Of a stretch of DNA of 33,224 nucleotides, positions 33,183-33,224 are shown piece by piece. This DNA is from Cryobacterium sp. MLB-32 (GTDB lineage: Bacteria; Actinomycetota; Actinomycetes; Actinomycetales; Microbacteriaceae), in NCBI RefSeq assembly GCF_000738085.1, contig NZ_JPRS01000054.1:1-33224 (forward strand). Reading direction: 5' to 3'. How positions within the stretch are numbered: position 1 is the stretch's first letter; every line of letters starts with the position of its first letter. The position numbers were made by a program, and so were the translations under genes. The notes below the pieces were generated by a model. The model was not told the origin of the DNA and did no database searches. It saw nothing but the letters and a program-made list of their open reading frames with translations.

Positions 33183-33224
33183 CAACTCATGAATTCTATT
33201 ACACCTGAGCACCGAAGTTGTGCA

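Overview
The window reads as core chromosome of a high-GC Gram-positive actinobacterium, most likely of the family Microbacteriaceae. The grounds are the high G+C content, frequent GTG starts and apparently leaderless genes, GlgE-type glucan metabolism, GatCAB tRNA amidation, a DivIVA-type coiled-coil protein, and the order cysteine desulfurase - mnmA - ligA - gatCAB. I cannot name the genus. I see no prophage, insertion sequence, CRISPR array or defence island.

Left part (1-5090): the start of an AI-2E-family permease and a 504-residue DivIVA-like coiled-coil protein, both on the minus strand. Divergent from them lie a large envelope protein with an internal lipobox and a thioredoxin-TPR protein, overlapping by 4 nt. 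A long hairpin separates this pair from the glucan genes.

Glucan block (5100-14300): glgB and glgE on the minus strand, glgP divergent on the plus strand, and glgX convergent with glgP. glgB is split into two reading frames exactly at the linker between its two N-terminal modules, with a TGATG stop/start overlap. The set covers alpha-1,4 chain extension from maltose-1-phosphate (GlgE), branching (GlgB), phosphorolysis (GlgP) and debranching (GlgX).

Information-processing block (14386-27450, all plus strand): cysteine desulfurase and mnmA (tRNA 2-thiouridine), ligA, a DUF1023 hydrolase, gatC-gatA-gatB, a small unknown protein, a ferritin-VIT metal transporter, folA, dinB and a GerW/YtfJ-like protein. 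Many junctions are overlapping or nearly so.

Thiamine block (27641-31327): a TPP riboswitch with a plausible ribosome-binding-site-sequestering expression platform precedes an ECF-type transporter (ykoE-ykoD-ykoC) and an overlapping P-loop kinase-like gene. A short membrane ORF lies on the opposite strand, upstream of the riboswitch.

Right end (31362-33154, minus strand): a D-Ala-D-Ala carboxypeptidase-like protein that lacks the KTG motif, a small zincin-type metallopeptidase, and tRNA-His with encoded CCA. The observations most worth a second look are the glgB split, the internal lipobox protein, the 11-residue periodicity of the coiled-coil protein, the riboswitch platform with its downstream kinase, and the lost KTG motif.
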